A stretch of DNA of 64,000 nucleotides from Pseudarthrobacter sp. NIBRBAC000502772 (GCF_006517235.1 NZ_CP041188.1:1302001-1366000); one strand, 5' to 3'; counted from the stretch's first letter, positions 44,409-56,144 are shown. Made by a program: numbers and translations. The notes: a model not told the origin generated them from the sequence alone.

Positions 44409-44434
44409 AACTATACCGTCCAGACGGTACAGTT
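44409..44434. promoter_or_regulatory. TetR operator in the MFS/tetR divergent region
   Basis: TACCGTC-CA-GACGGTA forms an exact 7-bp inverted repeat, extended by outer AACT/AGTT pairs. It lies 6 bp from the MFS start and 23 bp from the tetR start, so one bound dimer would cover both promoters. Confidence 0.75.
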
Positions 44435-44457
44435 AAGAAACGGGACCCGGAGCGTGC

Positions 44458-45009
44458 ATGATTGAAGCCATGGCCAGAAATCCCGTCGCACGCGACGCAG
44501 TCCTCGACGCTTTTGAAGAACTCCTGATCGACGTGGGGGAGCGGGCTGCCACTTTGGATGCTGTGGCCAAGCGGGCAGGCGTGTCCAAGGGCGGGCTGCT
44601 CTATCACTTCCCCAACAAGGAGGCGCTGATCGCTGCGGTGCTGGAGCGGCTGGACCGACTGGCCGTCGAGGACCTCGCGCTGATGGCCGCAGCAGCCGAA
44701 GGTGCGGCGGCCTACTTCATCCGTTCCTCGCTCTGGTCCGACTCGCCCATGGACCGGTCCTTCGTGGCCGCCACGCGCCTGGCTGAAGTGGCCCATGAAG
44801 AGGCCCGGCGCCGCTTTGCCGCCATCCAGCAGCAATGGTTGGACCTGATCGCGGCCGACGTCGGCACGGCCATGGCGAAAGCCGTGCTGTATATGGGGGA
44901 CGGTCTGTATTTCAACGCCATGTGGGAAAGCGGCACCACCGGGGACGGCAGGGGCAGGCACGGAGACATTGAGGAGCTCCTCGCTGCCGTGGAGCGGCTT
45001 CGCGGCTGA
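44458..45009 (+). CDS. TetR-family transcriptional regulator
   Basis: 183-residue repressor. The N-terminal helix-turn-helix reads ERAATLDAVAKRAGVSKGGL with LYHFPNKEAL behind it (residues about 28-57), a textbook TetR domain. The C-terminal ligand-binding part has the TetR_C pattern with DRSFVAATRLAEVAHEEARR and a final hydrophobic helix LYMGDGLYFNAMW. ATG 44458 and ATG 44470 are both possible. It most likely represses the divergent MFS exporter and itself through the shared palindrome at 44409-44434. Confidence 0.9.
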   Translation: MIEAMARNPVARDAVLDAFEELLIDVGERAATLDAVAKRAGVSKGGLLYHFPNKEALIAAVLERLDRLAVEDLALMAAAAEGAAAYFIRSSLWSDSPMDRSFVAATRLAEVAHEEARRRFAAIQQQWLDLIAADVGTAMAKAVLYMGDGLYFNAMWESGTTGDGRGRHGDIEELLAAVERLRG

Positions 45010-45114
45010 ACCCGCCGACCTCATTTGCCCGGTGGCCCGGGGCGTAGGAGAATTGGACGGCGTGGCGACCATCTGCGGCCGCCACAAAATCTGAATATAT
45101 GCCTTTGATCTGCG

Positions 45115-45350
45115 GCGGGAGAGTTCTGTTAGCAGGTACAACAGGCGCCGTAGGAGCAAATCCTCCCCAGGAATCTCTCAGGCCCACGTACCGCCGCGGC
45201 CAGGCAACTCTGGAAAGTGGCAGGCCGTCCGCCTGAAGCGTCCCGGATCACTCCGGAATGTCAGGACCGCTGTGCCCACCGACGGTGCAAGCGCAGCCCA
45301 GCGGAAGCAGGCTGCGCGGAAACTCTCAGGTCCCAGACAGAGCGGGGAGG
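45115..45350 (+). promoter_or_regulatory. Tandem glycine riboswitch
   Basis: Two glycine aptamers in series. The first has GGGAGAGTTCTG, GGCGCCGTAGGAGCAA, ATCTCTCAGGC and AACTCTGGAAAG (about 45117-45215). The second has GACGGTGCAAGCGC, GCGCGGAAACTCTCAGGTCCC and AGACAGAGCGGGG (about 45265-45347). Conserved CTCTCAGG and CTCTGGA-type elements identify the class. It lies about 53 bp upstream of gcvP and would switch it on with glycine. Confidence 0.9.
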
Positions 45351-45402
45351 AACCCGAGTCGATGTGGCGCACCCTGCGCCCGCCTTAGTAATGGAGTTCC
45401 TT

Positions 45403-48261
<2,859 letters not shown>

Positions 48262-48288
48262 GCCCGCCGGCTTCCCGCACCCCAGGGG

Positions 48289-48834
48289 CTAGTTATTAAG
48301 CGCGGCCCAGAGGTTGAGGGACGACGCGAACACAACCCAGGTGATGTAGGGCAGCAGAAGTATCCCGGCGGCCCGGCTGATCGGGCCGAAGCGGACCACC
48401 GTGACAGTGACCGCCCCGATCAGCCCAAGGATGACTGCAAAAGCCAGCCACAGGGCGGCCGTGCCGAGCAACGGATACAGGCTGAAAAAGGTGGGTGTCC
48501 ACAGCAGGTTGAGGCACAACTGGATTCCGTAGCTGACCAGCGCGGGCCGCGACTCCGGGGTGTGGCGGCGCCAGACCAGCCAGGCGGCCACCGCCATGGC
48601 AGTGTAAAGAGCTGTCCACACTGGACCGAACAACCAATTCGGTGGTGACCAGGGGGCTTTGTCAGCGCCCACGTACCAGCCGTTCACGTTGTTGACAGTG
48701 GCAAAAGCACCCAGCCAGGCGACTACGGCGGAACTTGCCAAGAAGAGCATGAGCGCAAGCACCTCCGCGCGGCGACGGTGCTTCCTGCCGGGACTTCCAG
48801 GCCCAGTGTCGGACTTTTTCGGGACCAACTCCAT
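48289..48834 (-). CDS. TspO/MBR family membrane protein
   Basis: 181-residue protein with five membrane helices after a charged N-terminal tail (residues 1-25) that is longer than in most bacterial TspO. Conserved blocks are GWYVGADKAPWSPPNWLFGP (the P-x-W-x-P-P-x-x-x-F/G-P signature in helix 1-2), WTALYTAMAVAAWLVW, and LCLNLLWTPTFF (helix 3). Family members bind porphyrins and other tetrapyrroles and act in stress or light responses. No heme or carotenoid gene is adjacent. It is convergent with gcvP, 27 bp away. Confidence 0.92.
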   Translation of the reverse strand: MELVPKKSDTGPGSPGRKHRRRAEVLALMLFLASSAVVAWLGAFATVNNVNGWYVGADKAPWSPPNWLFGPVWTALYTAMAVAAWLVWRRHTPESRPALVSYGIQLCLNLLWTPTFFSLYPLLGTAALWLAFAVILGLIGAVTVTVVRFGPISRAAGILLLPYITWVVFASSLNLWAALNN

Positions 48835-48929
48835 GGGTCAACCCTTGCGGCGCGCCGCCCGCGAGTCAAGGCGCTCCGCGGTCCTGTCTGGACTGCCCCC
48901 ACCCGATCAGGCTTTAGACTTGTGGCTAC

Positions 48930-50066
48930 ATGTCCGCACGTAACTACGAGTACAGAACCGCGCACAAACCCCTGAGATTGGACACGGCCCCCTTGCGAGA
49001 ATTCACCGCCCGCTTTGCCACAGCGGAGGAAATTGAGAACTGGGACAAGCACGTCACGGCCAACCCGAACGGCGGCAACATGCTGCAGTCCGCTGCCTAC
49101 GCGTCCGTGAAAAACGGCAGCGGCTGGACCGCCCGCTTCCTGGTCCTGGAGTCTGCCGGGACCGCCAGCTACAACCTGGTGCTGGAGAAGAAATTCCCGG
49201 TGCTGGGCCGCCTGTGGTACCTGATCAAAGGTCCGGACCTGGGTGCCGTCGAGGACCTGAAGCCGGCCCTGGACGCGTGCGCTGCATTCGCCCGGAGCCG
49301 GAAACTCAATGTCTTCACCATCAAGATTGAACCCGACATCGTGAGCACCCCGGAAGCCCGGGCACAGCTCGCCGCCGCCGGCCTGGTGAAGGCCCCGAAT
49401 ATCCAGTCCAACGACTCCACGGCGCTCCTGGACATCGCGGCACCGGAGAACCAGGTGTTTCGGTCCATCTCCTCCCGCGCCCGCAACGCGATCCGCCGGG
49501 CAGAACGCGAAGGCTGCGCCGTGGTGCAGCAGGAGCCAGGCCCGGAAACGTACCGGGCGCTGTATGACCTGATGGCAGACACGGTGAACGCCAAGGGTTC
49601 CATGCCGTTGCGCAGCCTCGAGTACTACACCCAGTTCTGGGACGAATTCTGCACGCGCGGACAGGGCAGCTTCTTCTTCGTTTACGAAGACGGCAAACCC
49701 AGCGTGGGCGCCTTTGTGATCAACTACGGATCCAAGGCAACCTACAAGGACGGCGGCTCCACCCAGAACAGGAAGCAGTACGGCGATTCGCACCTGGTCC
49801 AGTGGCAGGCCATCCGGAGAATGCAGGAACTCGGCTGCACCGAGTACGACTTCTGCGGCACGCCGCCCTCTGGCCTGATCAAGGACAAGACCCACCACCT
49901 GTACGGCATGGGAATGTTCAAAACGAGCTTCACCAAGACGGTGACGGACTTCGTCGGCTGCTACGACCACGTGCTGTCGCCCGTCAGGCACACCCTGTGG
50001 GTCAAGGGCGCGGAACGGGTCTTCCGCCGGCTTGAAACCGCACGCACCGGCCAGCAGTTCTACTGA
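48930..50066 (+). CDS. FemABX-family aminoacyltransferase (first copy)
   Basis: 378-residue GNAT-fold transferase that would add an amino acid from aminoacyl-tRNA to the lysine side chain of lipid-linked peptidoglycan precursor. It consists of two GNAT-like halves. The second contains RNAIRRAEREGC, LYDLMADTVNAKG and GAFVINYGSKATYKDGGS, then YDFCGTPP and the conserved closing GMGMFKTSF. No coiled-coil arm is visible between the halves, unlike FemX of staphylococci. No Shine-Dalgarno precedes the ATG; TAGACT at 48915-48920 lies nine bases upstream, so the message may be leaderless. A second copy follows 86 bp later. Confidence 0.88.
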   Translation: MSARNYEYRTAHKPLRLDTAPLREFTARFATAEEIENWDKHVTANPNGGNMLQSAAYASVKNGSGWTARFLVLESAGTASYNLVLEKKFPVLGRLWYLIKGPDLGAVEDLKPALDACAAFARSRKLNVFTIKIEPDIVSTPEARAQLAAAGLVKAPNIQSNDSTALLDIAAPENQVFRSISSRARNAIRRAEREGCAVVQQEPGPETYRALYDLMADTVNAKGSMPLRSLEYYTQFWDEFCTRGQGSFFFVYEDGKPSVGAFVINYGSKATYKDGGSTQNRKQYGDSHLVQWQAIRRMQELGCTEYDFCGTPPSGLIKDKTHHLYGMGMFKTSFTKTVTDFVGCYDHVLSPVRHTLWVKGAERVFRRLETARTGQQFY

Positions 50067-50152
50067 CCGCCCACCAGCCACTCTCACCATCCACACCACG
50101 AAGGCCAGCGCCTGCCCCAGTCGGCAGCCCAGCCATAGATGAGGTTATTTCC

Positions 50153-51469
50153 GTGAATCCAACCAAGGCCGGAGCCGGACTCGAGCTCAGCGTCCTCAGC
50201 GATGCCGAGTTTGAGTCCTTCTCCCTCAAGCATCCGCAAAACAACTTCATCCAGTCCGCTGACTTCACCCGTTTCCAGCGCGCCCGCGGTCAGTCAGTGG
50301 AACTGTTCGGTGTAAGGCGTGACGGCGACCTGGTCGCCGCCGGGAAACTGAACTTCACCACCAACCGCTGGGGCTACAAGGTGTGCGAGTGCGCCAAGGG
50401 CCCCCTCCTGGACTACACGGACGCCGCACTGGTGCGTGACGTCGTCGGACTTCTCAAGGAACGCGCCACGGAACGCAAGGCCGCCGAACTCCGGATTTCC
50501 CCGAACCTGACGTACATCGCCCGCGATGCCGACGGCGCCGAACACCCCGAGATCGTGGACAACAGGCCGCTCGTGGCGGAACTGGCGGGCCTTGGTTTTG
50601 AACACCAGGGCTCCGACATGAACTTCGCCAACGTGAACTGGATGTTCATCAAGCGGCTCGACGGCATCGCGGACGCCGAGGAGCTCATCATGGGTACCAG
50701 CTACCGGACACGGAAGGCCATCCGGAAGGCTGAAAAGAACGGTGTATTCCTGGAGCAGGCCACGTTGGAGACCCTTGACGAGTTCTACGACGCGCTGAGC
50801 ACAGCCGGGGACGAGAAGGGTTTCTTCTACCGCGAACGCGAATACTACGAACAGCTCCTGCGGACCACCTCGGCCGAGTTCACCAAACTTATGATGGCCA
50901 AGATCGACATCCCCGCGTACCGGAAGTCCATCACCGAACGCCTGGAAGCGGAATCCGCGTCCGCAGCCGAACTCCGCCGTGAAGTCGAAGAGACCGGCAG
51001 CAAGAAGAAAGCCAACCGGCTCAAGGTTGTCCAGGACCTCGTGGACAGCTACGAGCGCAGCCTCAAGGACATCGAGCGGTTCCCGGACTCGGTGGGTGTG
51101 GCTACAGTGGCCGCCATCCACTTCGTCTGCTTCGGCGACGAGGTGGTCTGCGTTATCGGCGGCACCAAGCAGGACTACATCTACTTCAACGGCGCCACGT
51201 CCCTGTACTGGGGAATGATGCTGCACGGGCTGGACAAGGGCTACTCGCGCTACAACTTCTACGGCACCTTCGGCATCCAGGGACAGGACGAAGAAGGCCA
51301 CGGCGGCTACGAGTTCAAGAAGGGCTTCGGCGGCGACGTGGTTCAGCTCTTGGGTGACTTCGTGATGCCGGTGCGGCCGGCAGCCTTCCAGGCCAACCGC
51401 CTGGTCCGCGCGGCCATCGCGGCGGCGCGCACCCTGCTGGGCAAACTGCCACTGAAGCGCCAGGCCTAA
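50153..51469 (+). CDS. FemABX-family aminoacyltransferase (second copy)
   Basis: 438-residue relative of the preceding gene. The two GNAT-like domains are interrupted at about residues 257-310 by a charged helical segment (TERLEAESASAAELRREVEE and onwards to ERSLKDIERF). This resembles the coiled-coil arm of FemA/FemX that is thought to contact tRNA. Other blocks are NNFIQSADFTRFQ, GTSYRTRKAIRKAEKNGV, KGFFYRER and YNFYGTFGIQ with GGYEFKKGFGG. GTG at 50153 starts the frame. Two different FemX enzymes in tandem would be enough to build an interpeptide bridge of two kinds of residue, as in Arthrobacter walls; the amino acids cannot be told from sequence. Confidence 0.88.
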   Translation: MNPTKAGAGLELSVLSDAEFESFSLKHPQNNFIQSADFTRFQRARGQSVELFGVRRDGDLVAAGKLNFTTNRWGYKVCECAKGPLLDYTDAALVRDVVGLLKERATERKAAELRISPNLTYIARDADGAEHPEIVDNRPLVAELAGLGFEHQGSDMNFANVNWMFIKRLDGIADAEELIMGTSYRTRKAIRKAEKNGVFLEQATLETLDEFYDALSTAGDEKGFFYREREYYEQLLRTTSAEFTKLMMAKIDIPAYRKSITERLEAESASAAELRREVEETGSKKKANRLKVVQDLVDSYERSLKDIERFPDSVGVATVAAIHFVCFGDEVVCVIGGTKQDYIYFNGATSLYWGMMLHGLDKGYSRYNFYGTFGIQGQDEEGHGGYEFKKGFGGDVVQLLGDFVMPVRPAAFQANRLVRAAIAAARTLLGKLPLKRQA

Positions 51470-51508
51470 CACCAAACCACGAACTGCCAGAAAGGGAGGA
51501 GCACCAAG

Positions 51509-52995
51509 GTGAACGATCGACCTGAAAACCCAAGGCGCAGGCCTCCCACCGACAGCCTGCCCAAAACAGAGCCGCTCACCCCCTCCCAGCTCCGCCAGGA
51601 TGCCGCGGCCAAGCGGATGCTGCGGCGCCTGGTGCGGGGGGAGAACCCGCCGACGGCGCCACTGAGCATTGTGGACAGGCTCGCCGGAAGCCCCTACGCC
51701 AACCCCATGATCCAGGTGGGAGGCGTGGACACGTCCGCACGCAAGACCCTGGACTTTTCCCTGCACCTGGCCGAGACCATGTTCCGGTACGGGGCCGGCG
51801 CCCTGGAAGTGGAGACGAGCATTATTGCCGTCACCGCGGCGCTGGGGCTGAAAAACATCGAAGTGGACATCACCAACCAGTCGGTGGCCATTAACTATGC
51901 GCCCAAGGACCAGACGCCCATCGCGCTGCTTCGGGTGGTGCGGTCATGGACAAACAACTATGCCGGGCTGGCCAAAGTACACCGGCTGGTGACGGACATC
52001 GTGGCCGGGGAGTGGGCCGCGATGAGGCGATCCGCCGGCTGGACGAGGCCATCACCAGCCCCAAACCGTTTCCACGCTGGATGGTCACTGTTGCCTTCGG
52101 CGTGTTCGCCGCAGTCTTTGTGGGCGTACTCGGCGGAGGTCTGGTCTCCTCGGGCATCGCCTTTGTTGCCAACATCGGCGTCAGCCTGCTCGCCCGCCAG
52201 TTGGGCCGGTGGAGGGTTCCGGACTTCTTCACGACGGCGGCATGCTCCTTCGGCGTTACGCTCACCGCGTTGCTGCTGTGGCGCTTTGACCTCACTAACG
52301 CACCGGCGATTGTGGTGGTGGGCGGCATCCTCCTGCTCCTGCCCACCGGACGCCTCGTCTCGTCGGTCCAGGACGCCATCAACGGGTTCCCCGTGACGGC
52401 CGCGGGCCGGTTCCTGTCCACCCTGCTGACGTTCGGCGCGATTGTGGCCGGGATCGCGGTGGCCTTTGTGATCGGTTCGATGACCGGGATGCAGCCGATT
52501 AGCGTCACGGAGACGTTCCCGCCTGCCTACGACCTCTGGGTCCTGGTGATCCTTATCGCCGTGGCAGTGATGGCCATCGGCGTGACGGAGCAGACCTCGT
52601 GGGAACTGCTGCTGCCCACCGCAGCCGTGGGCGTGGTGGGCTATTTTGTACTGCTTGGCGCTGCTTCCCTCGGCGTCGGTGACCGGTTTTCCCCGGCGGT
52701 CGCGGCCGTTGTGATTGGACTATTGGCGCGGGTGGTGGCGCTGAAAATGGGCGCTCCCCAGCTGGTGGTGGCCGTCCCGGCGGCCCTGATCCTGCTGCCT
52801 GGACTGACCATCTTCCGCTCGATGTATGTGCTGACCATCGAGGAATCCGAAGTCCTGCTGGGAGCTGGCGGCATGCTCAACGCCGGCGCGATCGTCCTGG
52901 GCACGGCCGCCGGCATTGTCCTCGGCGACACCCTGGCCCGGCCGCTCACGCGCAGCCTGGCCAGCAACGAACGCCGCCGCGCCCGCCGCCGCTAG
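51509..52995 (+). pseudogene. Threonine/serine exporter (ThrE/DUF1212 family), frameshifted
   Basis: Membrane exporter with a soluble DUF1212 N-terminal part (LDFSLHLAETMFRYGAGALE, EVDITNQSVAINY, VRSWTNNYAGL) and about ten helices behind it. The N-terminal frame is good up to RLVTDIVAG (codon 167) and then becomes meaningless. The family sequence resumes in another frame as GVGRDEAIRRLDEAI and PFPRWMVTVAFGVF and runs to 52995. The break lies in the G-run 52007-52010; one more G would restore about 495 residues. This is the same kind of error as in glgX. The gene follows the second FemX by 39 bp and may be cotranscribed. Probably intact in the organism. Confidence 0.85.
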
Positions 52996-53022
52996 CCGCG
53001 TGTCGCCGTCGGAAAATCCCGG

Positions 53023-53862
53023 TCAGATCTTCCCGACGGGCAGTTTCTTCTCGGCCTGGAAGTCGTCCTCCACCCGGCCCTGGGCCCAGTAGCCGGACAG
53101 CGAAACCTGGCTCCGTTCCAGGCCGCGCTGGACGAAAAACACGTCCCGCAGCCGCTTCATGTAGCCGCGCTCGCCATGGGCAAAAACGTCAACGCGGCCA
53201 GTGGGCCATTCGGCGTCGGCCACCGCTGAGACGAGGAGGTCCCCGGCGCCGGCCGGCGCGCCCTGGCGGCGTAGCCAGGTCACCTTAACGCCCGCCGGGG
53301 ACGCAAGGGGCTGGATGTCGGCGTCGCTGTCCACCTCGATAAACGCCAGGCCGGCCGCTTCAGCCGGCAACGATTCGATGGCGGCGGCGATCGCAGGAAG
53401 TGCGGCTTCATCGCCGGCAAAGAGGTACCAGTCAGCGTCAGACGCCGGGTTGTAGGCGCCGCCCGGGCCGGTGAAGGTGAAGGCGTCCCCGGGCTTGGCG
53501 GCAGCCGCCCAAGGGCCGGCCAGCCCTTCGTCGCCGTGGATCACAAAGTCGATGGCGAGTTCCTGGGCCTCGGTGTCCACCCAGCGGACCGTGTAGGTGC
53601 GGGTGAAGGGCCACTGCTCGCGGGGCATGGTTTCGCGGATGGTCCACAGGTCCAGGGGCTGGGCATAGTCAACGCCGGGCTGCGGGAAGACGATTTTGAC
53701 GTAGCGGTCCACGAAGGTGTTGTTCACGTAGGCGGCAAAGCCTTCGCCGCCGGCCACGATCCTGACCATGTGTGGCGAGAGTTCTTCCCGTCGGATGACA
53801 GTGAGATCGATCTGCGGACGTGTATTTTTCGTGGCGTTGGTGGCGGCCGGAAGAGTGCTCAT
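53023..53862 (-). CDS. Siderophore-interacting protein (ferric-siderophore reductase, SIP family)
   Basis: 279-residue cytoplasmic flavoprotein that reduces ferric siderophores to release iron. The FAD-binding barrel has FTRTYTVRWVD (R-x-Y-T/S) and FVIHGDEGLAGPWAAAAKPGD, and the C-terminal SIP domain has WYLFAGDEAALPAIAA, VFAHGERGYMKRLR and the closing SLSGYWAQGRVEDD, all family hallmarks. An IdeR/DmdR-type iron box (53862-53880) overlaps the first base of the ATG, so the gene should be repressed when iron is plentiful. ung ends 14 bp upstream on the same strand. No siderophore biosynthesis or uptake gene is in the window. Confidence 0.93.
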   Translation of the reverse strand: MSTLPAATNATKNTRPQIDLTVIRREELSPHMVRIVAGGEGFAAYVNNTFVDRYVKIVFPQPGVDYAQPLDLWTIRETMPREQWPFTRTYTVRWVDTEAQELAIDFVIHGDEGLAGPWAAAAKPGDAFTFTGPGGAYNPASDADWYLFAGDEAALPAIAAAIESLPAEAAGLAFIEVDSDADIQPLASPAGVKVTWLRRQGAPAGAGDLLVSAVADAEWPTGRVDVFAHGERGYMKRLRDVFFVQRGLERSQVSLSGYWAQGRVEDDFQAEKKLPVGKI

Positions 53863-53880
53863 AAGGCAAGCCTAAGCTAA
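53862..53880 (-). promoter_or_regulatory. IdeR/DmdR-type iron box
   Basis: Read on the minus strand, TTAGCTTAGGCTTGCCTTA agrees with the actinobacterial iron box TTAGGTTAGGCTAACCTAA at 15 of 19 positions, including the central half TTAGGCT. It spans the end of ung and touches the SIP start codon. Confidence 0.75.
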
Positions 53881-54647
53881 GGGACCGGAGGGAGTTCCCA
53901 GGTTACGCCGGGGCATCCCTGGTCCTGCAGCAGTTGGTTGATGGTGCTGAAGGGCCGGGAGCCGAAGAATCCGCGCGACGCCGACAACGGGCTGGGGTGG
54001 GCGCTGGACACGACCGCCGCCCCGGGCAGGAGGGGCCGGACGCTCTCCGCGTCCTTGCCCCACAGCACCGCCACCAGCGGCGACGGCCCGCCGTCGGAAG
54101 TGCGCCGGCTGGCCACCGCGGTGACTGCCGCCGTCGTGATGGCCTCCCAGCCTTTGCCCCGGTGGGAGCCGGCTGCCCCGGCCCGGACGCTCATGACCCG
54201 GTTAAGCAGCAGGACCCCCTGGCTGGCCCAGGCGGACAGGTCGCCGTGGACGCGCGCCGGAAGGCCGAGGTCGGACTCCAGCTCACGGTAGATATTCGCC
54301 AGGCTCCGCGGGATGGGGCGGGTCCGCCCGTCAACGGCAAAGGACAGGCCGATCGCGTGGCCCGGCGTCGGGTAGGGGTCCTGGCCCACTACCAGGACCT
54401 TCACGCCGGCCAGCGGCTGCCGGAAGGCGCGCAGAACGTTCGACGGCGCCGGCAGCACCCGGTGCCCCGCGGCAACTTCGGTGGCCAGGAAGCCTAGGAC
54501 GCCGCGCAGCTCACTCTCTACGGGGCTCAGCGCCTTCGCCCAGTCGGCAGCCATCAGCTCACTGAGCGGCAAGACGGCCATCTCGGCAAAGCCAACGGCC
54601 TCCGCCGGGTCCGTCGTCAGTTCGAACAGCGCGTCAGATTCAAACAC
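53877..54647 (-). CDS. ung: Uracil-DNA glycosylase, family 1
   Basis: Base-excision repair enzyme that removes uracil from DNA. The water-activating loop is VGQDPYPTPGHAIGLSF, with the catalytic Asp. The uracil-recognition LLLNRVMSVRAG, and the leucine-loop equivalent AHPSPLSASRGFFGSRPF, are both as in family-1 Ung. The start is uncertain. The frame is open to a TTG at 54692, GTG at 54647 gives 256 residues (VFESDALFEL), and an internal ATG before AVLPLSELMAADW would also leave a full catalytic domain. GTG 54647 is taken as a compromise; its upstream GGGAG is very close. The 3' end overlaps the iron box of the SIP gene. Confidence 0.9.
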   Translation of the reverse strand: MFESDALFELTTDPAEAVGFAEMAVLPLSELMAADWAKALSPVESELRGVLGFLATEVAAGHRVLPAPSNVLRAFRQPLAGVKVLVVGQDPYPTPGHAIGLSFAVDGRTRPIPRSLANIYRELESDLGLPARVHGDLSAWASQGVLLLNRVMSVRAGAAGSHRGKGWEAITTAAVTAVASRRTSDGGPSPLVAVLWGKDAESVRPLLPGAAVVSSAHPSPLSASRGFFGSRPFSTINQLLQDQGCPGVTWELPPVP

Positions 54648-54780
54648 GCTCCCATTCTCGCAGGGTTGCCGGACGCTGCGGCCGGGGCGCAAATGACAAC
54701 CGTGTTATTCACGCCGTAGCATGGGGAGGAGATTTTGTAACTTGACCGGTGATTCAGCGAGACCAGCGAAGGGGTGCGTC

Positions 54781-55110
54781 GTGGCGGAACCTGCTCGGGA
54801 ACATATGCCGGAGCCGGAGGAGCGCGGTTCTTTGCTGGCTGACTTTACCCTCCGTGACTCCCCGTTGAGCGAGCGCGACCAGCAGATGCTGGCACTCGAG
54901 CGGCAGTGGTGGAAGTACGCCGGGGCCAAGGAACAGGCCATCAGGGAGCTGTTCGATCTGTCCGCAACGCACTACTACCAGCTGCTCAACGCCCTCATCG
55001 ACACCGAGGCCGCACTGGCCCACGACCCCATGCTGGTCAAGAGATTGCGTAGACTACGTACGTCGCGTCACCGGGCACGCACTGCACGACGCCTGGGTTC
55101 CGACGCCTGA
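54781..55110 (+). CDS. DUF3263 domain-containing protein
   Basis: 109-residue actinobacterial protein with a predicted helix-turn-helix. SERDQQMLALERQWWKYAGA is followed by KEQAIRELFDLSATHYYQLL, in which the second half looks like a sigma-like or DNA-binding HTH, and the tail is very basic (RRLRTSRHRARTARR). It may bind DNA, but no function is established. The start is GTG 54781, or ATG 54805 (MPEPEERG); the frame opens at 54721. The gene precedes a LytR_C-domain gene, a pair that recurs in actinobacteria. Confidence 0.85.
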   Translation: MAEPAREHMPEPEERGSLLADFTLRDSPLSERDQQMLALERQWWKYAGAKEQAIRELFDLSATHYYQLLNALIDTEAALAHDPMLVKRLRRLRTSRHRARTARRLGSDA

Positions 55111-55161
55111 CCACGCTCGTGCTGAGCCATCAGCAGCAATCAACAAGGACGTCTCCCCATC

Positions 55162-55779
55162 ATGACCAAATACGCTCGGGATGAATTCGACAAGGTTCCG
55201 GAGTCCGCCTCACGGCAAGGCGTCCACCGTGCGGCCTCGGCGCCTGCCCGCCGCAAGCTGTGGCCCATCCTCGCGGTGGGGATTGTGGCATTGGCCATTG
55301 GAGTGGTGTCCTTCCTGATCCTTCCCAAGCTCGGGTTCACCCAGGCCGGCAGTGATGCCTCCACCAGCCTGGAATCGGCCGCGGCCCCCGAGGCAAGCGC
55401 GGCACCGTCGGCCACCGCTGAAGCCTCCACGGACCCGAAGCCCTCTAATAGCCCTGACGCCGAGCCCAGCGCTTCGCCCAGTAACATTCCCTCCGCGGTT
55501 GTGCTGGACAAGACCCAGGGCGTGGCCATCTACAACGCCGCCGGTAAGGCCGGGCTCGCCGGACGCATCAGCTCTATGGTCCAGGCCGATGGCTGGACGC
55601 TGGGCCAGGTGGGGAACTGGGGCGGCGCTCCGCAGCAGACATCCGCAATCTTCTATTCAGGACCGGCGCAGAAGGCCAACGCCGAAGCACTCTCCGAACT
55701 CCTGAACATCCCTACCCTGGTGGAGAGCCAGGACTTCCAGGTGCCGTTGGTTGTTGTCCTGGGGCCGGGCTACCAGTAG
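55162..55779 (+). CDS. LytR C-terminal (LytR_C) domain membrane protein
   Basis: 205-residue single-pass protein. The first 30 residues are cytoplasmic and charged, a membrane helix follows at about 34-54 (LWPILAVGIVALAIGVVSFL), then a Ser/Ala/Pro-rich extracellular linker (63-108). The globular LytR_C domain (about 110-205) has VVLDKTQGVAIYNAAGKAGL and the closing PLVVVLGPGYQ. The domain is found at the end of LytR-CpsA-Psr cell-wall glycopolymer ligases, but here it stands without the catalytic part. It is probably an accessory envelope protein. It follows the DUF3263 gene by 51 bp on the same strand. Confidence 0.86.
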   Translation: MTKYARDEFDKVPESASRQGVHRAASAPARRKLWPILAVGIVALAIGVVSFLILPKLGFTQAGSDASTSLESAAAPEASAAPSATAEASTDPKPSNSPDAEPSASPSNIPSAVVLDKTQGVAIYNAAGKAGLAGRISSMVQADGWTLGQVGNWGGAPQQTSAIFYSGPAQKANAEALSELLNIPTLVESQDFQVPLVVVLGPGYQ

Positions 55780-55937
55780 CGTCTCGCGGTCACGCCTGAG
55801 TAACTTTTGGGCACCGGAGCGGCCGTGTGGTTCGGCCCGCCGGATGGCTTGTCGCTAGAGTGATTTCAGGCTTCGGTCCGTAACAAGCGGCACACTTCCG
55901 ACGGGGACCGACGGCACGACGGAAAAGAGTGGACATC

Positions 55938-56144
55938 ATGGCATTGGGAACGGTTAAGTGGTTCAACGCCGAAAAGGGCTACGGCTTTATTACGGTGGAC
56001 GGCTCCGGGGACGATGTCTTTGTGCACTGGTCGGCCATTGAGGGCGAAGGTTACCGGGCGCTGGATGAGGGACAGCGCGTGGAGCTTGAAGTCGGTGAAG
56101 GCGAGAAGGGCCCGCAGGCAGAAAACGTCCGGCCCGCGCAGTGA
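55938..56144 (+). CDS. Cold-shock protein (CspA family)
   Basis: 68-residue OB-fold RNA chaperone. RNP1 appears as KGYGFITV and RNP2 as DVFVHWSAI, in the frame [18 protein letters not shown] that is nearly invariant in the family. ATG at 55938 is preferred to the GTG three codons upstream. The stop codon overlaps the start of the next gene (GTGA), so the cold-shock protein and a lipoprotein substrate-binding protein are translated from one message, an odd pairing. The 158-bp upstream region should contain a cold-responsive leader, but no specific element was identified. Confidence 0.95.
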   Translation: MALGTVKWFNAEKGYGFITVDGSGDDVFVHWSAIEGEGYRALDEGQRVELEVGEGEKGPQAENVRPAQ

